A stretch of 64,000 nucleotides of DNA from Shewanella gelidii (lineage in GTDB: Bacteria; Pseudomonadota; Gammaproteobacteria; Enterobacterales; Shewanellaceae): NCBI RefSeq assembly GCF_014647855.1, contig NZ_BMPZ01000003.1, forward strand, positions 434,001 to 498,000. Reading direction: 5' to 3'. A model generated the notes under the pieces. It did no database searches. It had not been told where the DNA came from and saw only the letters and a list, made by a program, of their open reading frames with translations. The position numbers and the translations under genes are program-made. How positions within the stretch are numbered: the stretch's first letter is position 1; each line of letters opens with the position of its first letter. Positions 46,658-57,408 of the stretch are shown here, piece by piece.

Positions 46658-48322
46658 CTACAAAATCATGGTGCGGATATCGGATAGAATGCTAGATAAG
46701 GTGACACTAAAGCGAGCTGCCATTGCACCATCAATGACACGATGATCATATGATAGTGATAGAGGTAACATCAGCTTAGGTTCGAAATCCTTACCGTTCC
46801 ACTTCGGTTTAATCTCTGATTTAGAAACACCGAGAATCGCTACATCAGGATAGTTCACAATCGGAGTGAAAGCCGTACCACCAATGCCGCCAAGGCTTGA
46901 AATGGTAAAACAGCTACCTTGCATATCAACCGCTTTCAACTTGCCATCACGGGCACGAACAGAAATATCCATGAGTTCGCGCGAGAGCTCAACAATGCCT
47001 TTTTTGTCAACGTCACGAACAACCGGAACCATCAGTCCATTCGGCGTATCAACCGCGACACCAATATGGAAGTACTTCTTCTGAATCAGCGATTCACCAT
47101 CAGCGCTTAAGCTTGAATTAAAGACCGGGAATTCAGCCAAAGTTTTAGCAACCGCTTTCATCATGAAGACGAGAGGTGTGATTTTGTAATCAGCCTTTTT
47201 CTTCGCTGCAACTTCATTCTGTTGCTTACGGAAAGCTTCAAGCTCGGTAATGTCCGCTTCATCAAACTGCGTCACATGTGGGATCGTCACCCAGTTGCGA
47301 TGCAAATTAGGTCCAGAAATCTTTTGAATACGGCTCAATGGCACTTCTTCAACTTCACCAAACTTACTGAAGTCAACTTTCGGCGCATCAATAACCTGTA
47401 ATCCACCTTCACCAGCTGCTGCAGCTGACACTTTCGGGCGAGATAACTCATACTTCACGTATGCTTGAACATCTTCCTTCACGATACGATCTTTACGACC
47501 CGTACCTTTCACCAAAGTCAGATCCACGCCAAACTCTCTCGCCAAACGGCGAACGGCTGGCGATGCATGGACAACACCCGTTGTTGGCTGCTTACCCGCG
47601 CTTGGATGGTGTGGCACTGGAGGCTTGCTAGCAACAGGGGCTGGTGCCGGAGCACTTGGCGCTGGTGCGCTCGGTGCAGGTGCAGGTGCAGGTGCAGGTG
47701 CAGGTGCAGGTGCAGGTGCAGGTGCAGAAGATGTGACTTCAAGAGTAAGGACTAATGAACCTTGAGAAACTTTATCACCGACACTCACTGCAACAGATTG
47801 AATAACGCCGGCTTCAGGGGCTGGCACTTCCATCGTCGCTTTGTCAGTTTCCAGAGTAATCAGGCCCGCATCGGCTTCGATTTCTTCGCCGGCAGCAACC
47901 AAAACTTCAATGACATCAACATCACTTGCGTCGCCAATATCTGGCACTGCAACTTCGATCACTTGTACCGTTGGCTCTGCAGCTACCGGAGCCGCTTCAA
48001 CCACTGGCGCAGCGGGTTCTGCAGCAGGAGCAGGTGCTTGAGCCGCTGGAGCTGGAGCAGTCTCTTCAGGTGCTGCAGCCGCTGATTCAGCAGACATCAT
48101 GGCAATGAGATGCCCCTCGGCGATGGTATCACCAACCGCGACTTTCAACTCAGCAAGCTTTCCCGCAAATGGTGCCGGGATATCCATGGTCGCTTTATCA
48201 CTTTCAACAGTAATAATGGACTCTTCAGCTTCTAGTGCATCACCTACAGCCACACAAATTTCGATAACTTGTACTTCATCCCCACCGATATCAGGGACCA
48301 AAACTTCTTTTAATTCAGCCAT
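46658..48322 (-). CDS. aceF: Pyruvate dehydrogenase E2, dihydrolipoyllysine acetyltransferase
   Basis: A 554-residue E2 protein with two lipoyl domains (Lys43 in ESDKATMD, Lys161 in ETDKATME), rather than the three of E. coli. Ala-Pro-rich hinges separate them, and a peripheral-subunit-binding domain (about 250-290, [15 protein letters not shown]) precedes the catalytic acyltransferase domain with YDHRVIDGA near the end. It moves acetyl groups from E1 to CoA in the PDH core. A (GGTGCA)9 hexamer tract encodes one hinge. It begins 12 bp after aceE, so the two are co-transcribed. Confidence 0.97.
   Translation of the reverse strand: MAELKEVLVPDIGGDEVQVIEICVAVGDALEAEESIITVESDKATMDIPAPFAGKLAELKVAVGDTIAEGHLIAMMSAESAAAAPEETAPAPAAQAPAPAAEPAAPVVEAAPVAAEPTVQVIEVAVPDIGDASDVDVIEVLVAAGEEIEADAGLITLETDKATMEVPAPEAGVIQSVAVSVGDKVSQGSLVLTLEVTSSAPAPAPAPAPAPAPAPAPSAPAPSAPAPAPVASKPPVPHHPSAGKQPTTGVVHASPAVRRLAREFGVDLTLVKGTGRKDRIVKEDVQAYVKYELSRPKVSAAAAGEGGLQVIDAPKVDFSKFGEVEEVPLSRIQKISGPNLHRNWVTIPHVTQFDEADITELEAFRKQQNEVAAKKKADYKITPLVFMMKAVAKTLAEFPVFNSSLSADGESLIQKKYFHIGVAVDTPNGLMVPVVRDVDKKGIVELSRELMDISVRARDGKLKAVDMQGSCFTISSLGGIGGTAFTPIVNYPDVAILGVSKSEIKPKWNGKDFEPKLMLPLSLSYDHRVIDGAMAARFSVTLSSILSDIRTMIL
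47673..47726. repeat. Hexanucleotide microsatellite, nine perfect GGTGCA units
   Basis: 54 bp of perfect GGTGCA repeats encode an alternating Ala-Pro stretch in the hinge after the second lipoyl domain of AceF. Unit changes would alter hinge length without a frameshift. Confidence 0.95.
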
Positions 48323-48334
48323 TTTGATTCCCTT

Positions 48335-51001
48335 TTACGCAAATAGTGGGCTGTTTTTGTCAACGTCGATACCGTACTCTTCGATCGCTTTTGACAAGAC
48401 TTCAACAGGTAGCTCTTCACGCTCAACGAGCGACTTCAATGCTGCAACCACGATAAACTTGGCATCCACTTCAAAGTGGTGACGTAAGTTGTCGCGGCTA
48501 TCAGAGCGACCAAAACCATCGGTCCCCAACACCTTGTAATCCGTTGGTATGAACGCGCGGATTTGGTCTGCATATAGTTTCATGTAATCGGTTGCGGCAA
48601 TTACTGGTGCATCATCAGCGAGCACTTCAGTCACATAAGCAGTCTTCGGTGTTTCAGTCGGATGCAGCATGTTCCAACGCTCCGCTTCTTGACCGTCACG
48701 GGTCAACTCATTGAAGCTGGTCACGCTATAAACATCAGCGCTAACACCAAAGTCTTTCGCAAGGGCTTGCGCCGCTTTACGGACTTGCTCAAGAATGGTA
48801 CCACTACCGAGTAGCTGTACTTTGCCTGTACCAGAACCTGCAGCACTTTCAAACTTATAAATACCTTTAACAATACCCTCTTCAACACCTTCCGGCATTG
48901 CAGGTTGTTCATAGGTTTCATTCATCGCTGTTAGATAGTAGAAGACATCTTCTTGATCTTCGCCATACATACGGCGCACACCGTCTTGCACAATCACCGC
49001 GATCTCGTAACCATAAGTTGGGTCATAACTAATACAGTTCGGAATCGTGTTCGCAAGGATCAAGCTATGGCCATCTTGGTGCTGTAGACCTTCACCATTT
49101 AGCGTCGTTCGACCAGCCGTTCCACCCACCATAAAGCCACGAGCTCGCATATCGCCAGCAGCCCATGCCATGTCACCAATCCGTTGGAAACCAAACATAG
49201 AGTAGTAAATGTAGAATGGAATAGTTGGCGTATCATTCACAGAATAACTCGTTGCAGCTGCAACCCATGAAGACATCGCACCAAGCTCATTGATCCCTTC
49301 TTGAAGGACCTGTCCTGATTTATCTTCACGATAATAAGCAACTTGATCCGAATCTTGTGGTTCATATTTTTGGCCTTCGTGCGCATATATGCCCACTTGA
49401 CGGAACAAACCTTCAAGACCAAAAGTACGTGCTTCATCAGGAATAATTGGCACAATACTCTTACCAATATTCTTATCTTTAATCAGTACATTGAGAACAC
49501 GCCCAAATGCCATGGTTGATGAAATCTCACGACCGTTAGAGCCCTTCAGAACCGCATCAAATGCTTTTAGCTCTGGCACTTTTAGCTCTTTGGAGAACTT
49601 TTCGCGACGTGCAGGCATGCAACCATGCAATGCTTCGCGACGGCTCATCATATACTTCACTTCTTCTGAATCTGGGCCCGGATGGTAGAAAGGAATATCT
49701 TCTAGCTGCTCATCAGATACAGGGATATTGAAGCGGTCACGGAAGTAACGTAGAGATTCGACGCCCATCTTCTTGACGTTGTGCGCGATGTTCTTACCTT
49801 CACCTGCCTCACCAAGACCGTAGCCTTTCACTGTTTTAGCGAGAATCACGGTTGGACGACCTTTGGTGTTTTTCGCTCGATCAAGCGCCGCGTACATTTT
49901 GATTGGATCGTGACCACCACGATTTAGACGCCAGATGTCATCGTCAGACATATTGGCAACCATCGCAGCAGTTTCAGGGTACTTACCAAAGAAATGCTTA
50001 CGTGTATAAGCGCCACCTTTGGCTTTACAGTTTTGGTATTCGCCATCAACGGTTTCTTCCATCAGCTGGAGCAGTTTACCCGTTGTATCCTGTGCAAGTA
50101 GCGCATCCCAGTAACGACCCCAAACAACTTTAACAACTTCCCAACCTGCGCCGCGGAAATCGCCTTCAAGCTCTTGGATAATTTTACCGTTACCACGAAC
50201 AGGGCCATCAAGACGCTGTAGGTTACAGTTAACAATGAAGACAAGATTATCGAGCTCTTCACGAGCAGCAAGACTGATTGCACCAAGTGCTTCTGGCTCG
50301 TCACACTCACCATCACCAAGGAAACAGTATACGGTTTGCTCTGAACAATCTTTTAAGCCACGGTCAGTCAAGTATTTCAGGTAACGTGCTTGATAAATCG
50401 CTTGGATTGGACCTAGACCCATAGAAACCGTAGGGAACTGCCAGTAATCAGGCATTAACTTAGGGTGTGGGTACGAAGATAGGCCCTTGCCATCAACTTC
50501 TTGACGGAAGTTTGCCATTTGGTCTTCAGTGATACGACCTTCAAGGAAAGAACGGGCGTAAATCCCTGGAGCAATATGCCCTTGGAAGTAAACCAAATCA
50601 CCGCCATCTTTTTCGTTTGGCGCACGGAAAAAGTGGTTGAAACACACGTCATAAATGGTCGCACTTGAAGAGAAGCTTGAAATATGACCGCCAAGTTCAA
50701 GATCTTTCTTTGAACCGCGAAGCACAATGGCCAACGCATTCCAGCGAATAATCGCTCGAATTCTGCGCTCCATTTCCAAATCGCCAGGCATGTGTGGCTC
50801 TTGGCCTGCTGGAATGGTGTTTAAATAGGCCGTGGTCGCGTTGTAAGGTAGGTGAGTACCATTGCGACGAGCTTTATCAATGAGCTTTTCTAGAATGTAA
50901 TGCGCACGCTCAGGGCCTTCTTGTTCTAAGACGGCTTGAAGGGCATCGACCCATTCCTGAGTTTCTAATGGGTCTAAATCTTGTAGGATATCTTCAGACA
51001 T
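48335..51001 (-). CDS. aceE: Pyruvate dehydrogenase E1 component, homodimeric type
   Basis: 888 residues from the chosen start (E. coli AceE is 887). The thiamin-diphosphate motif is GDGECDEPEALGA...NCNLQRLDGPV; HIAPGIYARSFLEGR and the GGTAGRTTLNGEGLQHQDGHS segment are typical of homodimeric E1. It decarboxylates pyruvate and acetylates the E2 lipoyl group. The frame opens at 51025, but ATG 51001 is chosen because AAGGA lies seven bases upstream and MSEDILQDLDPLETQEW aligns with homologues. It is preceded by pdhR (63 bp). Confidence 0.97.
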   Translation of the reverse strand: MSEDILQDLDPLETQEWVDALQAVLEQEGPERAHYILEKLIDKARRNGTHLPYNATTAYLNTIPAGQEPHMPGDLEMERRIRAIIRWNALAIVLRGSKKDLELGGHISSFSSSATIYDVCFNHFFRAPNEKDGGDLVYFQGHIAPGIYARSFLEGRITEDQMANFRQEVDGKGLSSYPHPKLMPDYWQFPTVSMGLGPIQAIYQARYLKYLTDRGLKDCSEQTVYCFLGDGECDEPEALGAISLAAREELDNLVFIVNCNLQRLDGPVRGNGKIIQELEGDFRGAGWEVVKVVWGRYWDALLAQDTTGKLLQLMEETVDGEYQNCKAKGGAYTRKHFFGKYPETAAMVANMSDDDIWRLNRGGHDPIKMYAALDRAKNTKGRPTVILAKTVKGYGLGEAGEGKNIAHNVKKMGVESLRYFRDRFNIPVSDEQLEDIPFYHPGPDSEEVKYMMSRREALHGCMPARREKFSKELKVPELKAFDAVLKGSNGREISSTMAFGRVLNVLIKDKNIGKSIVPIIPDEARTFGLEGLFRQVGIYAHEGQKYEPQDSDQVAYYREDKSGQVLQEGINELGAMSSWVAAATSYSVNDTPTIPFYIYYSMFGFQRIGDMAWAAGDMRARGFMVGGTAGRTTLNGEGLQHQDGHSLILANTIPNCISYDPTYGYEIAVIVQDGVRRMYGEDQEDVFYYLTAMNETYEQPAMPEGVEEGIVKGIYKFESAAGSGTGKVQLLGSGTILEQVRKAAQALAKDFGVSADVYSVTSFNELTRDGQEAERWNMLHPTETPKTAYVTEVLADDAPVIAATDYMKLYADQIRAFIPTDYKVLGTDGFGRSDSRDNLRHHFEVDAKFIVVAALKSLVEREELPVEVLSKAIEEYGIDVDKNSPLFA

Positions 51002-51064
51002 GACACTGTCCTTATCTCTATACAAATTAATTAATGATTGGTACGGCTATAATCCAAATCGGTA

Positions 51065-51817
51065 TTAAACGCCACTCTTTAAACGACGCAGGCTACGCTG
51101 CAGTCGACTGTCTTCTTCCCTTACAGACAACATCACTTCCTCGATGTAACTTAAATGTTCATTCGAGGCTTCTCTTGCTGCTTCAGGATCACGACGCACA
51201 ATCGCTGCGAGTAACGCATGGCGGTGAGCATTCGCTTTTTTAGAGGCTTCTTCACGGCGGGTCAAAAGCTCTAGGTTTTGAGCAATATTTTGCTGCAATA
51301 CCGGCGTCAGACTTAATACCAAATGCAGCATGGCTACATTGTGGGAAGCTTCTGCAACGGCACGGTAAAAACGTACAATTGCAGCGGCTTTGGTATCTAC
51401 ATCATCGGCCGCTTCCACCTCGGCGATCATCCGCTCGATATTTTGCATATCGGCATCGGTTCCCCGTAAGGCGGCAAAATAGGCCATCATGCCTTCAGTC
51501 GCATGACGAAACTCCAATAAGTCATATTGACTTTCAGAGTCACTATTCATTAGTTCAACAATCGGATCGGCAAGGGTTTGCCAAAGTTGTTCTTTTACAT
51601 AAGTGCCACCACCTTGGCGGCGCATTAGTAGACCTTTCGCTTCAAGCTTTTGGATCGCTTCACGTAAAGAGGGGCGCGAGACTTCAAATTGAATTGCTAA
51701 TTCGCGCTCTGGTGGGAGCTTTTGTCCTGGCTGCAAACTCCCTTCAAGGATCATTTGCTCAAGCTGCGCCATGATGACATCAGAAATTTTTGGTTGGTTG
51801 ATTTTGCTATAAGCCAT
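51065..51817 (-). CDS. pdhR: Pyruvate dehydrogenase complex repressor PdhR
   Basis: A 250-residue GntR/FadR-subfamily regulator. The N-terminal winged helix has PPERELAIQFEVSRPSLREAIQKLEAKGLL, followed by a helical FCD effector domain. MAYSKINQPKISDVI matches E. coli PdhR (MAYSKIRQPKLSDVI), which selects the ATG at 51817 over a frame opening at 51853. It represses the operon and is released by pyruvate. A perfect PdhR box lies 22 bp upstream, so it is autoregulated and controls aceEF by read-through. Confidence 0.96.
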   Translation of the reverse strand: MAYSKINQPKISDVIMAQLEQMILEGSLQPGQKLPPERELAIQFEVSRPSLREAIQKLEAKGLLMRRQGGGTYVKEQLWQTLADPIVELMNSDSESQYDLLEFRHATEGMMAYFAALRGTDADMQNIERMIAEVEAADDVDTKAAAIVRFYRAVAEASHNVAMLHLVLSLTPVLQQNIAQNLELLTRREEASKKANAHRHALLAAIVRRDPEAAREASNEHLSYIEEVMLSVREEDSRLQRSLRRLKSGV

Positions 51818-51838
51818 GTGGCCCCCAGCTCCGTTGTC

Positions 51839-51855
51839 AATTGGTCTTACCAATT
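51839..51855 (-). promoter_or_regulatory. PdhR operator
   Basis: AATTGGTCTTACCAATT is a perfect 17-bp palindrome matching the PdhR consensus AATTGGT-N3-ACCAATT. It is 22 bp upstream of the pdhR start. Confidence 0.93.
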
Positions 51856-51957
51856 ATGAAAGTGAAGGCACTTTATCAAATCACACTTTTAATGTCTAGC
51901 TTGTGATCTAAGTCATTGCACGGCACGCAATTGAGCATAGCGGAAAATAGCTGTAAA

Positions 51958-51985
51958 GGGGTCAGACCAATTAACAAAAGTTAAT
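51958..51985. repeat. REP-like fragment between pdhR and ampE
   Basis: GGGGTCAGACC is followed by ATTAAC-AAAA-GTTAAT, a 6-bp hairpin. The GGGGTCAG element is reminiscent of the ends of REP-type palindromes mobilised by RAYT transposases, but only one copy is present in the window. It also sits just past the ampE stop. Confidence 0.3.
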
Positions 51986-52010
51986 AGCCTGCATACAAAA
52001 TCAACAACCT

Positions 52011-52862
52011 CTAACTTACTACTCCAAAAATTGTGAGTAAAGACAGGGACGTAACAAGTAACATGAAATTTCTTTTACTTAACTGCAAAAGTGCTAATGT
52101 TGGCCGCAAACAAACTGGCGCAGAAGAAACCTCAGGTAAATCCTCCGCAGAAACGGCTACATCAATCACCAACTCGCGCGCTGGCAGCGTGACCGACAGC
52201 ACCTTTTTACGCCATACCGTCAATGCTGGGGCAAACTCACCGCTCAAAACATAGCCAAATGAGACTATTCGGCTCGGGATCCAATCTAAGATATGCAAAA
52301 CAGATTTAACCAATGGCAGTTCAATTTCTTTTCTTTGGGCATATTCGGCATAAAAACGCACCGTACAGTAAAACACAATTCCTACAGGGCCTAACGCCAT
52401 CAAGTACAGGGCAACAGCCCCATAAAACCGATAATTAATCCACGCCGCACTTTTACCGGCTAACTCCCCTAGCTCGTCTTCTGAAGTCGAATCAATACAG
52501 ATCGAGCTATCTAATTCATTCGCAAAATGATAGCAAGCTTGCACATCACCTCGACACGCCGCCTGTATATATGCTTTAAACGCTTGCCGCTGTTGCTGAT
52601 GACAAAAACAAAGGATTGCGGTGAACAGCCACACAAAAAGAGTTACCCCTCCCCATAGCCAACCCTCAATGACCCACAATAAAACGACCGCACCGACAGT
52701 AGGCAGCGACATCGCAATTAGCATCATCAAACCAGACTGTAATTGTTTATCACCGAACAACAAAGGGTGGTAGTGAGACATCAAGCTATCGAACTGCCAA
52801 CTTTGTGGCAGCAATTTTAATCGCTCGACCAAAATGGCAATTAATAGAGAAAACAGCGCCAT
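52011..52862 (-). CDS. ampE: Regulatory signalling modulator AmpE
   Basis: A 283-residue integral membrane protein (E. coli AmpE is 284) with four predicted helices: near 3-13, about 45-85, about 145-170, and the C-terminal LVTSLSLLTIFGVV. Family marks include the start MALFSLLIAILVERL, the WINYRFYGAVALYL segment and VLHILDWIPSRI. AmpE is encoded with AmpD and linked to beta-lactamase induction signalling and cell-wall stress, although its exact action is unclear. GAGGA precedes the ATG. It lies 30 bp after ampD. Confidence 0.88.
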   Translation of the reverse strand: MALFSLLIAILVERLKLLPQSWQFDSLMSHYHPLLFGDKQLQSGLMMLIAMSLPTVGAVVLLWVIEGWLWGGVTLFVWLFTAILCFCHQQQRQAFKAYIQAACRGDVQACYHFANELDSSICIDSTSEDELGELAGKSAAWINYRFYGAVALYLMALGPVGIVFYCTVRFYAEYAQRKEIELPLVKSVLHILDWIPSRIVSFGYVLSGEFAPALTVWRKKVLSVTLPARELVIDVAVSAEDLPEVSSAPVCLRPTLALLQLSKRNFMLLVTSLSLLTIFGVVS

Positions 52863-52892
52863 GACATCCTCACTTTTTGTTTAAACGGTCAC

Positions 52893-53438
52893 TTAAGCCA
52901 ATGACTTTAGATACCGAGGCCAATCAAAACTCAGGCCCGGATCGGTTTTTCTACCCGGTGCAATATCACTGTGTCCGACAATTCGGTTGCTATCGAGCAT
53001 AGGATATTGTTCTAACAAGGCAAGCGTTAATCTTTGGAGTTGTGAATACTGTTGACATGTATAGTCAATATCATCGGCTCCCTCAAGTTCAATCCCGATA
53101 GAGAAGTCATTGCACTGCTGACGCCCCTGAAATTCAGAAACGCCCGCGTGCCAGGCTCGATCATCACAACTCACATACTGAGTCACTTGACCATCACGAC
53201 GGATCAAAAAATGCGCGGAGACCTCTAGCCCCACAAGTTCCTGAAAACTGGGGTGCGCATCCGCATCAATGCAGCCCTTAAAAAGAGCATCAATATGCTC
53301 GCCACCAAAACAACCAGCAGGCAAGCTAATATTGTGGATCACCAACAAGCTCACTTCAGCATTAGGCCGGTCATTTTTATGCGGCGAAGGCTCGTGTCGA
53401 CACGGCCTAAGCCAACCTTGGTCAAATTCAAATTTCAA
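52893..53438 (-). CDS. ampD: 1,6-anhydro-N-acetylmuramyl-L-alanine amidase AmpD
   Basis: A 181-residue cytosolic zinc amidase (E. coli AmpD is 183). Zinc ligands are His35 in VIHNISLP, His156 in VGHSDIAPGRKTDPG and Asp166 in the same segment; RAWHAG is also conserved. It cleaves the peptide from anhydro-muropeptides during cell-wall recycling and so keeps ampC-type induction low. The start is TTG, supported by AGAGGT five bases upstream. It is first in an ampDE operon, divergent from nadC. Confidence 0.93.
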   Translation of the reverse strand: MKFEFDQGWLRPCRHEPSPHKNDRPNAEVSLLVIHNISLPAGCFGGEHIDALFKGCIDADAHPSFQELVGLEVSAHFLIRRDGQVTQYVSCDDRAWHAGVSEFQGRQQCNDFSIGIELEGADDIDYTCQQYSQLQRLTLALLEQYPMLDSNRIVGHSDIAPGRKTDPGLSFDWPRYLKSLA

Positions 53439-54635
<1,197 letters not shown>

Positions 54636-54669
54636 TTCGTCACCGAAAGCTGTATTTGTTGAAATATAC

Positions 54670-54703
54670 AAAGCCAGGGTTGCATGGTCAGCCCTGGCTT
54701 TTT
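54670..54703 (+). terminator. Terminator of nadC
   Basis: A 10-bp stem (AAAGCCAGGG with CCCTGGCTTT) with a 12-nt loop and a T-run on the plus strand, 34 bases past nadC. Confidence 0.88.
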
Positions 54704-54718
54704 CAATTGCACCTATTG

Positions 54719-54755
54719 GAGCCATCAGCTATCGACTAGAGCCATCAGCTATCGA
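54719..54755. repeat. Short direct repeat, 20-bp period
   Basis: GAGCCATCAGCTATCGA occurs at 54719-54735 and again at 54739-54755, followed by a degenerate third start (GAGTCAATAGAC). It lies between the nadC terminator and the next gene. Confidence 0.75.
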
Positions 54756-54787
54756 TTCGAGTCAATAGACAACCTCGCGGATAAAAA

Positions 54788-55048
54788 CTAAGTGTCAGTA
54801 AATGAACTTGCCAATGAGGTTTTCGCGGCGCTCACCTGCTGTTTAATCGCCATCACTCGGATTTCCTTCAATACACTCGTCATGACTTTGGTCAGCGCAA
54901 ATGCCAACATCAGCATAGGTATGACAAAGTGATGTTCACTAAATGTTACTGCGGCGTAGGCAAACAACATGAACACAAGCAAAACATCCCTGATTTGCCG
55001 ATATTGGTAAACCCATTGATTCTTAGCATAATCGAATTTAATATCCAA
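54788..55048 (-). CDS. Small two-helix membrane protein, start uncertain
   Basis: 86 residues from a TTG: a hydrophilic N-terminal part (FDYAKNQWVYQYRQIRD), two membrane helices (about residues 22-36 and 41-58) and a basic amphipathic tail (LKEIRVMAIKQQ). I do not recognise it. The same frame continues upstream of the TTG for about 30 codons with protein-like content (LHHLGEDFEVNQRH) to a TAA at 55139-55141. That stretch has no ATG, GTG or TTG, so either an ATT start is used or the true start is the TTG. The TTG lacks a strong ribosome-binding site. Confidence 0.5.
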   Translation of the reverse strand: MDIKFDYAKNQWVYQYRQIRDVLLVFMLFAYAAVTFSEHHFVIPMLMLAFALTKVMTSVLKEIRVMAIKQQVSAAKTSLASSFTDT

Positions 55049-55281
55049 ATGCCCGAGAACCCATGGGAAATTGACTCGTATATGTCGCTGGTTAACTTCA
55101 AAATCTTCACCAAGATGGTGTAATGCTCGAATAATATGTTACATAACTTTATTTACTTATCAATGCCATACAGCTAAAGGTAAGTCGCATAGCACTATAT
55201 CAACAGGGTGAATTGACAGCAAGTTCTCAGTATATGACGTTAACTCCGCTTGAGTGTTCGCCTCGGCTAACATGCAATGCG

Positions 55282-57114
55282 TTACCTTAACTCAAACACC
55301 GAAAATACTTCATTCTGGTCCACAAGAGTCACTCGATTGCGTCCCTGATGCTTGCTTTCATAGAGCGCTTTATCTGCAAGTTGTATCAGGTATTGCGGCT
55401 GACGCTCAGCATCAGGAATCAGAGCCACAACACCCGAACTCAGCGTCACGACTTGTTGTGGTGATTGATCTTCTATCCTTTTTTCCAAAATATGTTGTCG
55501 AATACGTTCCGCGATTTGACCTCCACTTTTGAGGCTGGTATTTGGCAGAATGATAATAAACTCTTCGCCACCATAGCGTGCACATATATCACTTGGGCGT
55601 AAGCAAAACTGCTGCAGACTCTTAGCGACTTCTTGAATACATACATCGCCTTGCTGGTGACCGTAGTGATCATTGAAATCTTTAAAATGATCAATATCGC
55701 ACATAATCAAACACAAAGGTTGCTGCTCTCTTTTTGCCCGCAGCCATTCTGTCGCTAACGCCCCATCAAAATATGCACGGTTAAATAACCCTGTAAGGCC
55801 ATCAATTCGATTTTGCTGCTCTAACTGTTGATTCGCTTTCTCCAACGCCAATGTACGCTCTCGAACTTGTTGCTCCAATCGCTGAGTAGCTTTCTGTTCA
55901 TTGGTTAAAATTTGCTGCTGATACGCTAATGTTTCTGACTGCAGCAGTTTGATTCGGTATGCGAGTGCAAAAGAAAGTACGCTGAGTTCAACCAGCGATC
56001 CTGCTAGGTAGCCATAGCGACTAATCATGCCATAGGGAATAAACCCAATATTAACCCCAGCAATTAAAAACACGCCCAAAATGTACCAGCTAACCCCAAA
56101 CACATAAATTCCGGAAAACTGTAGTCGCTGCTTATAACAATAGATCCCCACGGCTAATAGCAAGGAAGTACTCGGAACACCGAGCACGATAAGCCAGTAG
56201 TAATGATGAATATCTATCGCAATTGCCACGGCTGCAGCAAAGAACAACCCCACAAGCACTTGCAGCATTAAATCGGCAACCGGCACATTCTTTTTCGTTT
56301 TCAGTAATTCTCGTGTAAACAGCGTGAAAAAACCTAAAGCCAAGGCTGGCGAAGTATTCAGCATATATCTAAACGACTCGCTAGAGTGCACATGTAAGTC
56401 GAAGCCACTATAAATAAATGCAAAAACAAGAAAGCTCAAACCATGTAATACATAAAATGCATACAACTTTTCCCGCAACGATAGAAACAGACACATGTTG
56501 TATAGGATCAGAGATAATGCCGCACCAAAATAGAAAAAGTAGCCCGCGGTGTAGCGCTTTTCACTCGAGAGAAATGCCTCCGCCTGTTCAATCACTATCC
56601 CCATCGTTAACAAGTAGTAGTCCGAGTACATTTGTAAATACACGGTTCTCGTTTCATACGGTGCTAAATCAATTACAAAGCTCGGCAAACGACTTCTGAG
56701 CGAGCGATTCTCTAAAGGTTGCGAAAGGCCACTTTGCTCGGAATGCCAAGTCCCCTCCCTTTTATAGAATATATTTGCTTGGCTCATATACGCTTCGTCA
56801 AAACGCACGAATCGCTTTAAGTTAACAGGGGTGTCATTGACCAAGTTAATTGCAAACCAATGGTTCACGTCTGCTTTGGGAACAATAAAACGAGATGCAA
56901 TGAGCCCCCAATTGGCTTGATCACTCGCAACGTCGTGAATACCGAGCTGTTTACTTGGATCTTTCAGATAAGCCAACGTGAAGTCTTTAAGCTGGTAATT
57001 TTTCGCGGCAACAAGATAGGTCGGGATCACTCTTGTTTGCTGGTTGGCATGAAGTTCGAAACTCAGCAAACAGAGAAAACCAACCCAAAGAATAAGTAGT
57101 TGTTTCCGCACCAT
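55282..57114 (-). CDS. 7TM-DISM diguanylate cyclase
   Basis: 610 residues from the chosen start: signal peptide (about 1-22, ending ELHA), a periplasmic 7TMR-DISMED2-type domain (about 30-165), seven membrane helices (about 180-385), a coiled coil (about 395-445, with YQQQILTNEQKATQRLEQQV) and GGDEF (about 450-605). The active site reads GGEEF near residue 514, a functional variant, so it should make c-di-GMP. An RxxD inhibitory site is not obvious. The frame opens at 57258, but ATG 57114 is chosen because AGGGAG lies seven bases upstream and a signal peptide then begins the protein. Stands alone. Confidence 0.92.
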   Translation of the reverse strand: MVRKQLLILWVGFLCLLSFELHANQQTRVIPTYLVAAKNYQLKDFTLAYLKDPSKQLGIHDVASDQANWGLIASRFIVPKADVNHWFAINLVNDTPVNLKRFVRFDEAYMSQANIFYKREGTWHSEQSGLSQPLENRSLRSRLPSFVIDLAPYETRTVYLQMYSDYYLLTMGIVIEQAEAFLSSEKRYTAGYFFYFGAALSLILYNMCLFLSLREKLYAFYVLHGLSFLVFAFIYSGFDLHVHSSESFRYMLNTSPALALGFFTLFTRELLKTKKNVPVADLMLQVLVGLFFAAAVAIAIDIHHYYWLIVLGVPSTSLLLAVGIYCYKQRLQFSGIYVFGVSWYILGVFLIAGVNIGFIPYGMISRYGYLAGSLVELSVLSFALAYRIKLLQSETLAYQQQILTNEQKATQRLEQQVRERTLALEKANQQLEQQNRIDGLTGLFNRAYFDGALATEWLRAKREQQPLCLIMCDIDHFKDFNDHYGHQQGDVCIQEVAKSLQQFCLRPSDICARYGGEEFIIILPNTSLKSGGQIAERIRQHILEKRIEDQSPQQVVTLSSGVVALIPDAERQPQYLIQLADKALYESKHQGRNRVTLVDQNEVFSVFELR

Positions 57115-57408
57115 CAATGCGCTCCCTGGCGTGAAGCCGGACCTGAATAGCGAGACTTTTAAATGCATGCCGTGTTGATTAACGTCAACATCAACACCAC
57201 ATACAGCACGTCGTACGAATGTGCTGTTCAGTATATGCGCCGACTTAAGATTCAACAAGTTATATGCATTATTTCAACAGCGCCGCGTGAAGCTGCGAAT
57301 CACGATAAGCATTGAAAGTACTAGGGAAGTTTTGGCTAGACCGAAATGAAAAGAAGCTGCACATCGACAGCTCCTTAAAAAACAAATAACAATCAGGTGA
57401 GCAACCAA
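57115..57408. other. Upstream region of the 7TM-DISM cyclase gene
   Basis: 294 bp between ubiA and the cyclase gene, both leftward. It contains an inverted repeat GTGTTGAT/ATCAACAC (57172-57179 and 57190-57197), which may be an operator or 5' UTR hairpin. No other gene is seen. Confidence 0.45.

Noticed and set aside
54929..55123. 64-codon rightward frame opposite the small membrane protein
   Set aside because: It lies antisense to a frame with clear membrane helices and a charged amphipathic tail, and has no recognisable content.
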